A DNA stretch of 64,000 nucleotides from an uncultured Lachnospiraceae bacterium. GTDB taxonomy: Bacteria > Bacillota > Clostridia > Lachnospirales > Lachnospiraceae. The notes beneath the pieces were generated by a model. That model was not told the DNA's origin and ran no database searches. It was given only the letters and a program-made list of their open reading frames with translations. Made by a program: the position numbers and the translations under genes. Each line of letters starts with the position of its first letter. Position 1 is the stretch's first letter. Positions 26,679-36,224 of the stretch are shown here, piece after piece. The stretch lies in NCBI GenBank assembly GCA_910589385.1, contig CAJUTU010000015.1:1-64000 (forward strand), given 5' to 3'.

Positions 26679-27449
26679 ATGAATAGAGTTATTGCAATAG
26701 CTAACCAGAAGGGCGGAGTAGGAAAAACAACAACTGCCATAAATTTGTCTTCATGTCTTGCCAGTCTCGGGAAAAAGGTCTTGGCACTCGACTTGGATCC
26801 ACAGGGAAATATGACAAGTGGATTAGGTGTTGATAAAGATGAAATTGAATATAGTGTTTATGATTTGATTATAGGCAGTATTGAGATAGAAGAATGCATT
26901 TGCAAAGATGTTTTAGAAAATATGGATGTACTCCCTTCAAATATTGATTTGTCTGCAGCAGAGATTGAATTGATTGATGTAGATAATAAAGAATATATTA
27001 TAAAGAACGAACTGGAAAAAATTAAAAATAATTATGATTTTATTATCATAGATTGTCCTCCAGCCTTAAGTATGCTTACTCTCAATGCGATGACGAGCGC
27101 TGATTCTATTTTGGTTCCGATTCAATGTGAATATTATGCACTTGAAGGATTAAGCCAGTTAATACATACAATAGAACTGGTCCAAGAACGTATGAATTCA
27201 TCTCTAACAATAGAAGGAGTTGTTTTTACAATGTATGATGCAAGAACAAATCTTTCCTTACAAGTAGTAGAAAATGTAAAAGATAATTTAAACCAAAATA
27301 TATATAAGACAATTATACCAAGGAACATAAGACTTGCAGAGGCACCAAGTTATGGAATGCCAATTAATGTGTATGATCCAAAATCAGCGGGAGCAGAGAG
27401 CTATATGCAATTAGCAGATGAAGTTATCCATAAAGGAGAGGAGGAGTAA
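26679..27449 (+). CDS. parA: Chromosome partitioning ATPase ParA (Soj)
   Basis: A Walker-type ATPase that acts with ParB in origin segregation and, in Bacillus, controls DnaA. The 256 residues start with the deviant Walker A KGGVGKTTTAINL, followed by DLDPQGN and the Walker B region FIIIDCPPALSMLT. There is no N-terminal DNA-binding extension, typical of chromosomal Soj. Ribosome site AAAGGAG. It is followed after three bases by parB, and four parS sites lie just upstream. Confidence 0.96.
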   Translation: MNRVIAIANQKGGVGKTTTAINLSSCLASLGKKVLALDLDPQGNMTSGLGVDKDEIEYSVYDLIIGSIEIEECICKDVLENMDVLPSNIDLSAAEIELIDVDNKEYIIKNELEKIKNNYDFIIIDCPPALSMLTLNAMTSADSILVPIQCEYYALEGLSQLIHTIELVQERMNSSLTIEGVVFTMYDARTNLSLQVVENVKDNLNQNIYKTIIPRNIRLAEAPSYGMPINVYDPKSAGAESYMQLADEVIHKGEEE

Positions 27450-27452
27450 TGA

Positions 27453-28511
27453 ATGCCAATAAGAAGAAATGGACTTGGCAAAGGATTAGACAGTTTGATA
27501 CCAGATAAAAATGCAAAATCTGGAAAAAGTGAATCTAAGTCAGGACAGGTATTAGCCAAAGAATTAAATTATTCAGATAATCAAAGGAAAGAGGACAATC
27601 TTAGTGGTTTAGTTTCATCACAAGATGAGGAAGGTAATAAAATAGAATTTGATAAAAAGAATATATCTTCTGCGGTAATTTCTGATGAGAATAAAGAATC
27701 TTTAAAGAATGAAGATGAGAACAAAGGAGAATTGTTACTAAATATAAATGAAGTTGAACCAAATAGAAATCAGCCTAGAAAAGAATTTGATGAAGACGCA
27801 CTTCTTGAACTTGCAGATTCTATTAAGCAATATGGAATACTTCAACCATTGATTGTCCAGAAGAAAAAAGGATATTATGAAATCATAGCCGGAGAAAGAA
27901 GATGGCGTGCTGCGAAACTTGCTGGATTAAAAGAAGTACCTGTTATTATAAAGGAATATACAAAGCAAGAAATAGTTGAAATATCCTTAATCGAAAATAT
28001 CCAGAGAGAAAATCTAAATCCAATTGAAGAAGCTATGGCATTTAAACGCCTTCTGGAAGAATTTAACCTGAAACAGGACGAAGTGGCTGAGCGAGTATCA
28101 AAAAGCAGAACGGCTGTAACAAATTCAATGCGTTTATTGAAACTTGATGAAAAAGTACAGCAAATGATCGTGGATGATATGATATCAACAGGGCATGCCA
28201 GAGCCTTGCTTGCTATTGACAGTAAAGAACAGCAATATAACCTTGCAGCCAAAATTTTTGATGAAAAGTTAAGTGTAAGAGAAACAGAAAAATTAGTAAA
28301 GTCTTTGAAAAATCCAAAGAAACCAGTGGTAAAAGAAAAAATAGAACGTGTGTTTGTATATGATGACATTATAGAAAAAATGAAAAATGTCATGGGAACA
28401 AAAGTTAATATAAATGCAAAAGCGAATGGTAAGGGGAAAATTGAAATAGAATACTATTCGGATGAGGAATTGGAAAGAATCTATGATTTGATCATGACAA
28501 TAAGACAGTAG
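27453..28511 (+). CDS. parB: Chromosome partitioning protein ParB (Spo0J)
   Basis: Binds parS, spreads as a CTP-dependent clamp and loads SMC. At 352 residues it is longer than usual because of a charged N-terminal extension (about 20-90). The ParB core follows: NRNQPRKEFDEDALLELADS, the CTP-binding GERRWRAAKLAG and the IENIQRENLNPIEEA helix. Next come the helix-turn-helix (DEVAERVSKSRTAVTNSMRL) and the C-terminal dimer domain. Ribosome site GGAGAGGAGG. Confidence 0.95.
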   Translation: MPIRRNGLGKGLDSLIPDKNAKSGKSESKSGQVLAKELNYSDNQRKEDNLSGLVSSQDEEGNKIEFDKKNISSAVISDENKESLKNEDENKGELLLNINEVEPNRNQPRKEFDEDALLELADSIKQYGILQPLIVQKKKGYYEIIAGERRWRAAKLAGLKEVPVIIKEYTKQEIVEISLIENIQRENLNPIEEAMAFKRLLEEFNLKQDEVAERVSKSRTAVTNSMRLLKLDEKVQQMIVDDMISTGHARALLAIDSKEQQYNLAAKIFDEKLSVRETEKLVKSLKNPKKPVVKEKIERVFVYDDIIEKMKNVMGTKVNINAKANGKGKIEIEYYSDEELERIYDLIMTIRQ

Positions 28512-28600
28512 AAAATATAGAGTCTTCAGAATAAAATCATGGATATTTAAAAAGAATTGAGGATGTATATTCGTATTTGCCAAGGTTATGGAGGATATTT

Positions 28601-29143
28601 ATGGGGAGTGGGTTAATTTCGCATATTGAGATAGAAACAGAATATTTGATAGTATTTCTATTTATGATTCAAATATTACTGTTTATTTTGCTGATTAGCG
28701 TCCACATGAAATATAACAGATTAAAAAGAAGTTATAATGTGTTTATGCGGGGAAAAGATGGAAAGAATCTGGAAGAAAGAATTATAAAAAAATTTGAACA
28801 GATAGATCGGATTGCCAGGATCACAAAGAAAAATGAAGAAAGTATCCGTAAGATAAATAAAAAGATTAAAAAGAATTATCAAAAAGTAGGGATCATAAGA
28901 TATGATGCATTTCAAGAGATGGGAGGGAATCTTAGTTTTGCGCTGACAATGCTGGACGAAGAGGATAGTGGATGGATATTAAATTCAATGCATAGCCGGG
29001 AAGGATGTTATACTTATGTAAAAGAAATTGTTAAGGGAGAAAGTTATATTGAACTTTCAGAAGAAGAGAAAGATTCTTTGGAGCATGCTATTTTCCAGGA
29101 GGCATATGATATAAAAGATATTAATATAAGGAAATTAAAGTAG
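28601..29143 (+). CDS. DUF4446 family membrane-anchored protein
   Basis: 180 residues: one hydrophobic segment near the start (about 14-35), then a basic, probably coiled-coil region, and a C-terminal DUF4446 core (RYDAFQEMGGNLSFALTMLD ... HSREGCYTYVKEI). The family is common in Clostridia next to parB; its function is unknown. Start at ATG 28601 after GGAGGATA; an in-frame upstream TTG overlaps that site. It follows parB by 90 bp and may be cotranscribed. Confidence 0.82.
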   Translation: MGSGLISHIEIETEYLIVFLFMIQILLFILLISVHMKYNRLKRSYNVFMRGKDGKNLEERIIKKFEQIDRIARITKKNEESIRKINKKIKKNYQKVGIIRYDAFQEMGGNLSFALTMLDEEDSGWILNSMHSREGCYTYVKEIVKGESYIELSEEEKDSLEHAIFQEAYDIKDINIRKLK

Positions 29144-29252
29144 CGAAAATAGTTATCAGATCAGATGCTGTTAGGAAATGTATAATTGAATATTGTAAAT
29201 AAGAATAATAAATAGAAATACACAGTTTATTGCAAAGCATAGGAGGAGAAAA

Positions 29253-30539
29253 ATGTTAGATATTAAATTCGTAAGAACAAATCCAGAAACTGTAAAACAA
29301 AATATTAAAAATAAATTTCAGGATGAAAAACTTCCTCTGGTTGATGAAGTTCTGGAACTGGATGCGAGGAATCGGGCAATTAAGCAGGAGGTTGAGGCGC
29401 TTCGTGCTGAAAAGAATAAGATTTCTAAACAGATTGGCGCTATGATGGCTCAGGGAAAAAGGGAAGAAGCAGAAGAGTTAAAGAAAAAGATTGCAGAAAA
29501 TGCTGACAGGGTAGAGTCGCTTTCTATAGAGGAAAAAGAGGTAGAAGAAAAGCTTAAAAAAGATATGATGACTATCCCAAACATCATTGACCCATCTGTT
29601 CCGATAGGTAAAGATGACAGCGAGAATGTTGAAGTTGAGCGGTTTGGAGAGGCAGTAGTACCTGATTTTGAAATTCCATATCATACGGAAATCATGGAAA
29701 GATTTCATGGTATTGATATGGAAAGTGCAAGAAAAGTGGCTGGAAATGGTTTTTACTATTTGATGGGTGACATTGCAAGACTTCATTCAGCAGTCATTGC
29801 TTATGCAAGAGATTTCATGATAAAGCGTGGATTTACTTATTGTGTTCCTCCTTTCATGATCCGAAGTAATGTTGTGACTGGTGTTATGAGTTTTGCAGAA
29901 ATGGATGCCATGATGTACAAGATTGAGGGAGAAGATTTATATTTGATTGGAACAAGCGAGCATTCCATGATTGGAAAATTTATTGATACTCAGCTGGCAG
30001 AAGAAGAATTGCCTAAGACATTAACCAGCTATTCTCCATGCTTTAGAAAAGAAAAGGGAGCACATGGAATCGAAGAAAGAGGAGTTTATCGTATCCACCA
30101 ATTTGAAAAGCAGGAAATGATCGTAGTATGTAAGCCGGAAGAAAGCCCAAAATGGTATGATAATCTCTGGCAAAATACAGTAGACTTATTTAGGTCGTTA
30201 GACATTCCTGTGCGTACGTTAGAATGCTGTTCTGGTGATCTTGCTGATTTGAAAGTAAAGTCTGTTGATGTTGAGGCGTGGTCTCCAAGACAGAAAAAGT
30301 ATTTTGAGGTTGGGAGCTGCTCTAATCTTGGGGATGCTCAGGCACGGAGATTAGGAATCCGTGTAAAAGGAGAAAATGGAAAGTATTTTGCCCACACACT
30401 GAATAATACAGTAGTTGCACCTCCAAGAATGTTGATTGCTTTTTTGGAAAATAATCTAAATGAAGATGGTTCAGTAAAAATACCAGAAGCACTTCAGCCA
30501 TATATGGGAGGAACTAAGGTTCTTACTCCTGAAAAGTAA
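29253..30539 (+). CDS. serS: Seryl-tRNA synthetase
   Basis: Charges tRNA-Ser with serine. The 428 residues have the long N-terminal coiled-coil arm (about 30-105), then the class II core with TSEHSMIG, the motif 2 region (FRKEKGAHGIEERGVYRIHQ) and motif 3 near the end (NTVVAPPRMLIAFLEN). The arm binds the long variable loop of tRNA-Ser. Ribosome site AGGAGGAG. No T-box leader is visible in the 109-bp gap. Confidence 0.97.
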   Translation: MLDIKFVRTNPETVKQNIKNKFQDEKLPLVDEVLELDARNRAIKQEVEALRAEKNKISKQIGAMMAQGKREEAEELKKKIAENADRVESLSIEEKEVEEKLKKDMMTIPNIIDPSVPIGKDDSENVEVERFGEAVVPDFEIPYHTEIMERFHGIDMESARKVAGNGFYYLMGDIARLHSAVIAYARDFMIKRGFTYCVPPFMIRSNVVTGVMSFAEMDAMMYKIEGEDLYLIGTSEHSMIGKFIDTQLAEEELPKTLTSYSPCFRKEKGAHGIEERGVYRIHQFEKQEMIVVCKPEESPKWYDNLWQNTVDLFRSLDIPVRTLECCSGDLADLKVKSVDVEAWSPRQKKYFEVGSCSNLGDAQARRLGIRVKGENGKYFAHTLNNTVVAPPRMLIAFLENNLNEDGSVKIPEALQPYMGGTKVLTPEK

Positions 30540-30614
30540 ATGATACCGGTTAGAGGATTTATCTGATAAAGTATACCCAAAGGGCATCCAAAAATAAAGA
30601 AATTGGAGAATATC

Positions 30615-31490
30615 ATGCATCAATATTTAAAAGCAATTGGATTCGGCAATCTTTCTACAAAGAGAGAATTGAAAGAAATTTTAAATCAGGTAGAGAATAA
30701 TTATACGCATCAAACAGTAATATCATATAACGAATCTATAGACTTTTGTGAACTGCAGAAAGACTTCGGACAGGGAATTGGTATTGCTTTATATGGAGAA
30801 ATGGATGAAAAAGAGAAATTTGATGCAGATTATTATATCCCATATTTTAAAGGCAATGGAGTCACAACATTTTCAGAAGTAACAGTAGAAAAGAGAATAG
30901 ACAGGGAACAATATGTAGGAATATGCGAAGATCCAAAGGTTGGAATCAGTTTGATATTTTGTGTAAAAAATGGAGTGGAGTACAAGAAAGAATGCCAGTT
31001 TGGAACTATATCCGGATTGAATACTTCTGTTACATTCTCAGGATTAGCATTGTCCGGGAAAATATTGTTTCCTGTTAAAAAAAGTCCGCAGCAGATAGAG
31101 AGTGTGAGTGAAGCCTCCGACAATCGGAGAAATCTTCTTAGTGCAGCGCGGAATGGAGATCAGACAGCCATTGAAACACTGACTCTGGATGATATTGATA
31201 TCTATTCTCAAGTATCCAGAAGGCTTCTGCATGAAGATGTATTTACAATTGTAGATACATATTTTATGCCCTATGGAGTAGAATGCGATATCTATTCTAT
31301 TATGGGGGAAATATTAGATGTCATTGAAATTGAAAACCAAGTAACAAAAGAGAAAATATATCAACTTCGGTTAGATGTCAATGAATTGCAGTTTGATGTC
31401 TGCGTGCCAAAAAGTGAAGTCCTGGGAGAACCAGGAATTGGAAGAAGATTTAAAGGAACAATCTGGCTGCAGGGTGAGATTAATTTTTAA
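30615..31490 (+). CDS. DUF3881 family protein
   Basis: 291 residues starting MHQYLKAIGFGNL, matching the DUF3881 family of Lachnospiraceae. It is rich in beta structure and has no signal peptide or membrane segment, so it is cytosolic; no catalytic motif is seen. The ATG at 30615 is preferred (GGAGA ahead) over an in-frame TTG at 30603. It follows serS by 75 bp and is closed by a strong terminator. Function unknown. Confidence 0.75.
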   Translation: MHQYLKAIGFGNLSTKRELKEILNQVENNYTHQTVISYNESIDFCELQKDFGQGIGIALYGEMDEKEKFDADYYIPYFKGNGVTTFSEVTVEKRIDREQYVGICEDPKVGISLIFCVKNGVEYKKECQFGTISGLNTSVTFSGLALSGKILFPVKKSPQQIESVSEASDNRRNLLSAARNGDQTAIETLTLDDIDIYSQVSRRLLHEDVFTIVDTYFMPYGVECDIYSIMGEILDVIEIENQVTKEKIYQLRLDVNELQFDVCVPKSEVLGEPGIGRRFKGTIWLQGEINF

Positions 31491-31507
31491 TTGTGGACAG
31501 GAGATAG

Positions 31508-31547
31508 AAAACCGCCCCTTGTGACTGATATCATTGGGGGCGGTTTT
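31508..31547 (+). terminator. Terminator after the DUF3881 gene
   Basis: AAAACCGCCCC pairs with GGGGCGGTTTT around an 18-base loop, then TCTT. It closes the parA-to-DUF3881 stretch before the convergent cyclase gene. Confidence 0.85.
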
Positions 31548-31657
31548 CTTATAAAGTTTGGAATTACCAGCTTTTATATCTTTTGCAGCACAAGATATTC
31601 ATAGAAAATATGTTCCAACAGATGACGGCAGCCAGCAATTGAGTTCCTAAAAAATCT

Positions 31658-32569
31658 TTACTGCCACATTTTCGTATCATCGCCGAACCAGATAACCCGG
31701 TTTCTTCCAAAACGTTTTGCATCATACAACATAGTATCTGCGATATTTAAATATGTACTGTATTGATCATCACTCTTTGGAATGACTGTGACACCGCCGG
31801 CACTGACCGTCACCCACTGGGATACAGAAGGCATATGCGGAATGTGAAGTTCTTCAATCTTCTGCCGAATTTGTTTTATATATTCAAACGTATTATGGGC
31901 GTCATCACCTAAAACAATAGAAATAAACTCCTCACCACCATAGCGGGCAACAAAGTCTGTAGTACGCCGCAGGTTGGTGGAAAGTATATTCGCCACGGCG
32001 GCTATTACTTTGTCTCCGGCCGGATGGCCAAATGTATCATTGTATGATTTGAAATGGTCTATATCAAACATACAGATGGAAAACGGAATCTGGAGCCGGG
32101 AAGCCTCTTTCCATTTTTTTAGGCTGTAACGTTCATAGCGCCGCCTGTTCGCAATACCAGTCAGCTGGTCTGTCATAGATTGTTGTTCTACCTGCCTGCG
32201 GTACTGGTAAAGCTTGACATGGGTATTTACTCTGGCCTGTACGATCAGTGGGTGAAATGGCTTTGTAATATAGTCAACCGCACCTAAAGTAAATCCACGC
32301 TGTTCATTTTCTATATCAGAAAGGCTTGTAATCAAAATCACGGGAACGCTTCGGGTAATGATTTCATCCTGTAGTCTCTTCAGCAGTGTAAAACCATCCA
32401 TTCCCGGCATGATCACATCCAGAAGGATCAGAGAAAAATCTTCAGAGCTTGCATAGCGAAGCCCATCTTCTGCTGTCTGCGCCACCGTAATATCATAATC
32501 TGCCTCCAGGATAGATTTTAACTGGGAAGCTTGTATAACACTGTCATCTACAATCAATATTTTTTCCAT
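31658..32569 (-). CDS. Response regulator with GGDEF diguanylate cyclase (PleD-like)
   Basis: Makes cyclic di-GMP when its receiver domain is phosphorylated. The 303 residues hold one REC domain (about 1-118; KILIVDDS, acceptor Asp near 51 in LILLDVIMPGMDG, conserved Lys in ITKPF) and one GGDEF domain (about 135-295) with the active site RYGGEEF. No RxxD inhibitory site is evident before GGEEF. It is cytosolic and its cognate kinase is not adjacent. Ribosome site GGAGAAG. A PilZ protein is encoded 2.9 kb away on the same strand. Confidence 0.9.
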   Translation of the reverse strand: MEKILIVDDSVIQASQLKSILEADYDITVAQTAEDGLRYASSEDFSLILLDVIMPGMDGFTLLKRLQDEIITRSVPVILITSLSDIENEQRGFTLGAVDYITKPFHPLIVQARVNTHVKLYQYRRQVEQQSMTDQLTGIANRRRYERYSLKKWKEASRLQIPFSICMFDIDHFKSYNDTFGHPAGDKVIAAVANILSTNLRRTTDFVARYGGEEFISIVLGDDAHNTFEYIKQIRQKIEELHIPHMPSVSQWVTVSAGGVTVIPKSDDQYSTYLNIADTMLYDAKRFGRNRVIWFGDDTKMWQ

Positions 32570-32742
32570 ATCGAATCTTCTCCTTCGAACTAATTATGTT
32601 TACATGATAACAGTTTACAAAAATACAGAATTTTTTGCAACTATTTTCAAGTAACTGCTTTTATTTTATATATCACAGTGGTCTTATTTTAGGGCGCAAA
32701 ATCCATTTGGGATCAGCTTTTTCGTATATGACGGCATAAAAA

Positions 32743-32772
32743 AAGCCCTGAAATATACCTGCTCCAGAGCTT
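32743..32772 (-). terminator. Terminator after the AAA/PD-(D/E)XK gene
   Basis: On the minus strand AAGCTCTG pairs with CAGGGCTT (one G-T wobble), followed by a run of T. Confidence 0.65.
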
Positions 32773-32792
32773 CCATTTACCTCTATTGATTT

Positions 32793-34487
32793 TTAATTAT
32801 TTTTCGCCAACATGACTCTGCACCGTTTTTTATAACATGCAATCCCGTATTTAAGGATGTTCTCTACCCCGTCATCAGAAAGGTCATCCTCATATCTGGT
32901 ATACTCAATCTGTTTTAATGCTTCTTTGCAAGCAGTGTCCAGATCTCCGTTGTGTGCATATTTCACTTCTATGATAATCCCCATATCTCCGGTATCCGGT
33001 TCCGCAAGAATATATGCATAACCTTCACCCATTTCCCGGTTAGAAGAGATGCCCCATTGATTCTTCACACCCAGAATTCCTAAAAGGATTCCATGATAAA
33101 AGTTTTCTTTCATTTCCGTTCTTACAGCTGTATCACGGATACTGATGGTCCTTCTTAAATATTCTATAAAAATTTGTTCTACACTTTCTGCATCTTCATT
33201 CTGCAAGGCATCACAGAAACGGTTCAGCGTATCCCCGTCTTCCCGGACATTTTCCTTAAAAAATTCCATGATCTGCGTCACATAAATATCCCGGATCTCC
33301 AGATTAGGAATTGCCAGTTTCATCTGTCTTCCCTCTGCTTTTCCCCGCTGTGTCAGATAACCGGTGGTAAAGAGCAGGCTCCAGATATTATCAATCGTCT
33401 GATAAATCTCCGAATATGTGAGTTCCTGATGGATTTCCTTTGTAATGGTTTCCCCTGCTACCAGGCGCTCAATCTCCCGTTTGGTCGCAGCATTTGCCGA
33501 TTCCTGAATGAACCGTTTCACTGCGTCATTGCTGCTGGTATTGATCCAGTAGTTTTCCGGCTGCACATGAGGCTCACTCCTGATTCTGTCACAATGGTTC
33601 AGTACATCCCATGGGCAATATACTTCCGCATTTCCAAATTGATATCCGTCATACCACCTTTTTACTTCCTCATAATGATCGGCCACACCATAATACTCTA
33701 GAAGTTCCCTTACTTCTTTGTCTGTAAAACCAAAGTATTCATCAAAACGCTCATCTGCAATAGTCAATACCTTTAGGTTATTAAGTCCTGTAAAGATACT
33801 CTCCTTTGAAATCCGAAGGCATCCTGTCAACACCGCTAATTTCAAACTATTGTTCGTCTTCAGTGCCTCACCTAGCATACTACGGATCAGGGAGACCATC
33901 TGATCATAGTAGCCATTTGTATGGGCTTTTGCCAATGGAACATCATATTCATCAATCAGCAGGATAACTTTTGTATTATGATGCTTTTCCAACATTTCTG
34001 ACAATATTCTCAGGCTGTCGCAAAATGTAGCTTCGTCCATATTTCTGTCCAAAAGGCTCTGATATTCCAGTTTGTCACTTTCACTTAGCTTATCACTCTC
34101 CAAAAGATACTGCACTTTTGACGCAGCACGTCTCACAGCCCGGGCTCCCATCCGGAATGCCATTTTATAATTAAGCGCATCCATTCCTTTCAAGGAAATG
34201 GATACAACTGGATACTTCCCCATATATCCCTCACGAAGCGCAGTCTCTTTTGAAATTTCCAGTCCATCAAAAATACTTTTATCTCCATCCAATGAGAAAA
34301 AGTGTTCAAGCATGCTCATATTCAATGATTTCCCAAATCTTCTAGGACGGGTGAACAGATTCACCGCTCCCCAGCTATGAAGTAAATCTACAATAAGACC
34401 TGTTTTATCTATATAGTAAAAATCTTCTTTCCTGATTTCTTCGAAATTTTCAATCCCCATCGGAAGTTTTTTCTTTCGCATCTCCAT
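32793..34487 (-). CDS. AAA-ATPase-like protein with C-terminal PD-(D/E)XK nuclease-like domain (DUF1703 type)
   Basis: 564 residues. The N-terminus (LPMGIENFEEIRKEDFYYI) and the P-loop-like RPRRFGKSLNMSML are hallmarks of the AAA-ATPase_like family, with Walker B in VILLIDEYDVPLA. The C-terminal ~120 residues resemble the PDDEXK_9 nuclease-like fold (GYAYI ... MGIIIEVKY). Such genes occur in multiple, fast-diverging copies in gut anaerobes; their function is unknown, with mobile-element defence or domestication suggested. The start is ambiguous: ATG 34487 follows AAGGAG by 11 bases, while ATGs at 34511/34508 lack a usable site. It stands alone. Confidence 0.82.
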   Translation of the reverse strand: MEMRKKKLPMGIENFEEIRKEDFYYIDKTGLIVDLLHSWGAVNLFTRPRRFGKSLNMSMLEHFFSLDGDKSIFDGLEISKETALREGYMGKYPVVSISLKGMDALNYKMAFRMGARAVRRAASKVQYLLESDKLSESDKLEYQSLLDRNMDEATFCDSLRILSEMLEKHHNTKVILLIDEYDVPLAKAHTNGYYDQMVSLIRSMLGEALKTNNSLKLAVLTGCLRISKESIFTGLNNLKVLTIADERFDEYFGFTDKEVRELLEYYGVADHYEEVKRWYDGYQFGNAEVYCPWDVLNHCDRIRSEPHVQPENYWINTSSNDAVKRFIQESANAATKREIERLVAGETITKEIHQELTYSEIYQTIDNIWSLLFTTGYLTQRGKAEGRQMKLAIPNLEIRDIYVTQIMEFFKENVREDGDTLNRFCDALQNEDAESVEQIFIEYLRRTISIRDTAVRTEMKENFYHGILLGILGVKNQWGISSNREMGEGYAYILAEPDTGDMGIIIEVKYAHNGDLDTACKEALKQIEYTRYEDDLSDDGVENILKYGIACYKKRCRVMLAKNN

Positions 34488-34585
34488 CTCTTTCCACGCT
34501 CCTTCCATCATCCTTAAGACATTTTATGCCTTCTTCATCCGTATCTCATACCGCACGGCTTAAGCAAAAGGAAAGCATATTACAG

Positions 34586-34632
34586 ATCCCATGAAGTTTC
34601 AAGGATCTGAAAAAGCCTGAACTTCATGGGAT
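34586..34632 (-). terminator. Terminator after the cyclophilin gene
   Basis: A 13-bp perfect stem (ATCCCATGAAGTT with AACTTCATGGGAT) encloses a 21-base loop. It lies between the stop of the cyclophilin gene and the start of the AAA/PD-(D/E)XK gene. Confidence 0.7.
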
Positions 34633-34654
34633 TCTCTCTTTCTTAGAAATCAGT

Positions 34655-35308
34655 TTAATCAATTACTTTAATAGATGTGATAGTCGGCTGGTCATCAAAA
34701 GCCACGGTTCCGTTGTTATCTTTTACAGGAGTATCCTCGCAGATTTCGTCAACAATCTCTATCCCTTCCGTTACATGTCCGAATGCGGCATAGCTTCCAT
34801 CCAGAGAAGAGCTGTCCTCATGGACAATGAAGAACTGGGAGGAAGCGCTGTCAGGGTCATTGGATCTTGCCATGGAGATTACGCCCCGTTCGTGGGAAAT
34901 ATCATTCTCCACGCCGTTTTTTGAAAATTCTCCTTTGATAGTTTTATCCGAACCGCCGGTTCCATTTCCCAGCGGGTCTCCGCCCTGAATCATAAAACCG
35001 CTTATGATCCGGTGGAATGTCAGGCCGTCATAGAAACCGTCTTCTGCAAGATTGATAAAATTGGTTACAGAGATTGGAGCGATATCGGCATCTAGCTCCA
35101 CCGAGATCGTACCGTAATCTTTTACTTCGATTTCTACATGGTGGAGGCCCTCCAGATAGTCTTCTTCCTCTGGAACGGCATCTTTTTCTTCTGTACGTGC
35201 TGTGCTGCTGCCTGTCTGTGATGTATTTCCTCCATTTGAACCACATCCGGCGATGAGAGCAGAGAAAAGAGCGATACATAACAAGCAGTTTATTAATTTT
35301 TTCATCAT
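34655..35308 (-). CDS. Cyclophilin-type peptidyl-prolyl isomerase lipoprotein
   Basis: Catalyses proline cis-trans isomerisation, here on the outer face of the membrane. The 217 residues begin with a lipoprotein signal (KKLINCLLCIALFSALIAGC, modified Cys near 22), then a Ser/Thr/Glu-rich tether (to about 50) and a cyclophilin domain with FHRIISGFMIQGGDP and SQFFIV. It probably helps fold exported proteins. Ribosome site GGAGG; either of two adjacent ATGs could start it. Flanked by terminators, so monocistronic. Confidence 0.92.
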   Translation of the reverse strand: MMKKLINCLLCIALFSALIAGCGSNGGNTSQTGSSTARTEEKDAVPEEEDYLEGLHHVEIEVKDYGTISVELDADIAPISVTNFINLAEDGFYDGLTFHRIISGFMIQGGDPLGNGTGGSDKTIKGEFSKNGVENDISHERGVISMARSNDPDSASSQFFIVHEDSSSLDGSYAAFGHVTEGIEIVDEICEDTPVKDNNGTVAFDDQPTITSIKVID

Positions 35309-35376
35309 ATTTACCTCCGAATTTTTTACAGAGTTATATTACCATAAGCAGGGTGGGATTACAATTAGAAACTTTA

Positions 35377-35406
35377 AAAGGCATGTGCTCCCCTGCATAT
35401 GCCTTT
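35377..35406 (-). terminator. Terminator after the PilZ gene
   Basis: AAAGGCATGTGC and GCATATGCCTTT form a 12-bp stem with one G-T wobble and a six-base loop, followed on the minus strand by T-rich sequence. Confidence 0.6.
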
Positions 35407-35430
35407 CATACTGTTTATATAATTTTCTAT

Positions 35431-36093
35431 TCAGCCTGCTGACAGTAATGCAATCGTTTGCGTGAGTTCCTCCTGGTCTGCTTCTGTCAGCTCAAGGAAA
35501 CGGCATCCGTACTCAAATCTGTATCCATCCTGTTCTTTTTCTGCAATACGCAATACCTCACAATACATAACAGAAAGCGGCCTGTCCTCGATCAATCTGG
35601 CTTTTAGCAAAAATCTGTCGCCCTTATGATACCGATACTCCGTCTGGATACATGCCCCTCCCACACTGATATTTAAAATCTTACATGCCTGCTCACTTTC
35701 CTTCGTTCCCTCAGCTGCCGTGGCTGCCGCGGCAATATCTGTACTAAACCGGGGATATGCACGTTCATTCTCGATCTTGGTAATGATCAGATCGTCCAGC
35801 TGCCATGTATGTTCATGCAGGGGAAATAGATTCGCTTCCATAAAAACAGCCTTTTTTTTCCAGTCACTATAACCGCGGAGCTTTACCGGAATAGGCAGAA
35901 TCTCTATATTTTGAAATTTATCTGTCGAGGAATATTGATATAATTCTGCTGTATTCCCCTGAGGATTCTGTAATTTAGCGATAAAAAGCATTTTCCCATC
36001 AAGCGCTTTTACGATAACCTGCATGCCGGAATAAATTTCTAGTCCCTGTATGTCTTTTTCAGATTTTTTTTTCAATAAACCAAATAAGCCCAT
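35431..36093 (-). CDS. PilZ domain protein (c-di-GMP receptor)
   Basis: 220 residues with a YcgR-like N-terminal domain (about 20-105) and a C-terminal PilZ domain. The c-di-GMP-binding residues are visible: RAYPR (RxxxR) and NISVGGACI (D/NxSxxG). A spacer of about 20 Ala/Glu-rich residues separates the two motifs, longer than usual. In motile bacteria YcgR proteins act as flagellar brakes, but no flagellar gene is in the window, so the output is unknown. It may read the signal made by the GGDEF protein encoded at 31.7 kb. Confidence 0.85.
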   Translation of the reverse strand: MGLFGLLKKKSEKDIQGLEIYSGMQVIVKALDGKMLFIAKLQNPQGNTAELYQYSSTDKFQNIEILPIPVKLRGYSDWKKKAVFMEANLFPLHEHTWQLDDLIITKIENERAYPRFSTDIAAAATAAEGTKESEQACKILNISVGGACIQTEYRYHKGDRFLLKARLIEDRPLSVMYCEVLRIAEKEQDGYRFEYGCRFLELTEADQEELTQTIALLSAG

Positions 36094-36224
36094 TTTTATG
36101 TATCCCTCTCTATCCTTAAAGTTATCATTTTAATTTTACAACAAAAGCCTGTAATTCGTATTTTCCATAAATAGTATAATGTAGTTTGGTGAAAGTTGCA
36201 ATCATCTGTTTTGGCGGGAGGTTA

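Noticed and set aside
29144..29252. T-box leaders for serS and thrS
   Set aside because: Both gaps are about 110 bp and contain neither a T-box sequence nor an antiterminator pair.
32793..34487. Restriction or defence island
   Set aside because: The AAA/PD-(D/E)XK protein stands alone without methylase, helicase or other defence genes nearby.
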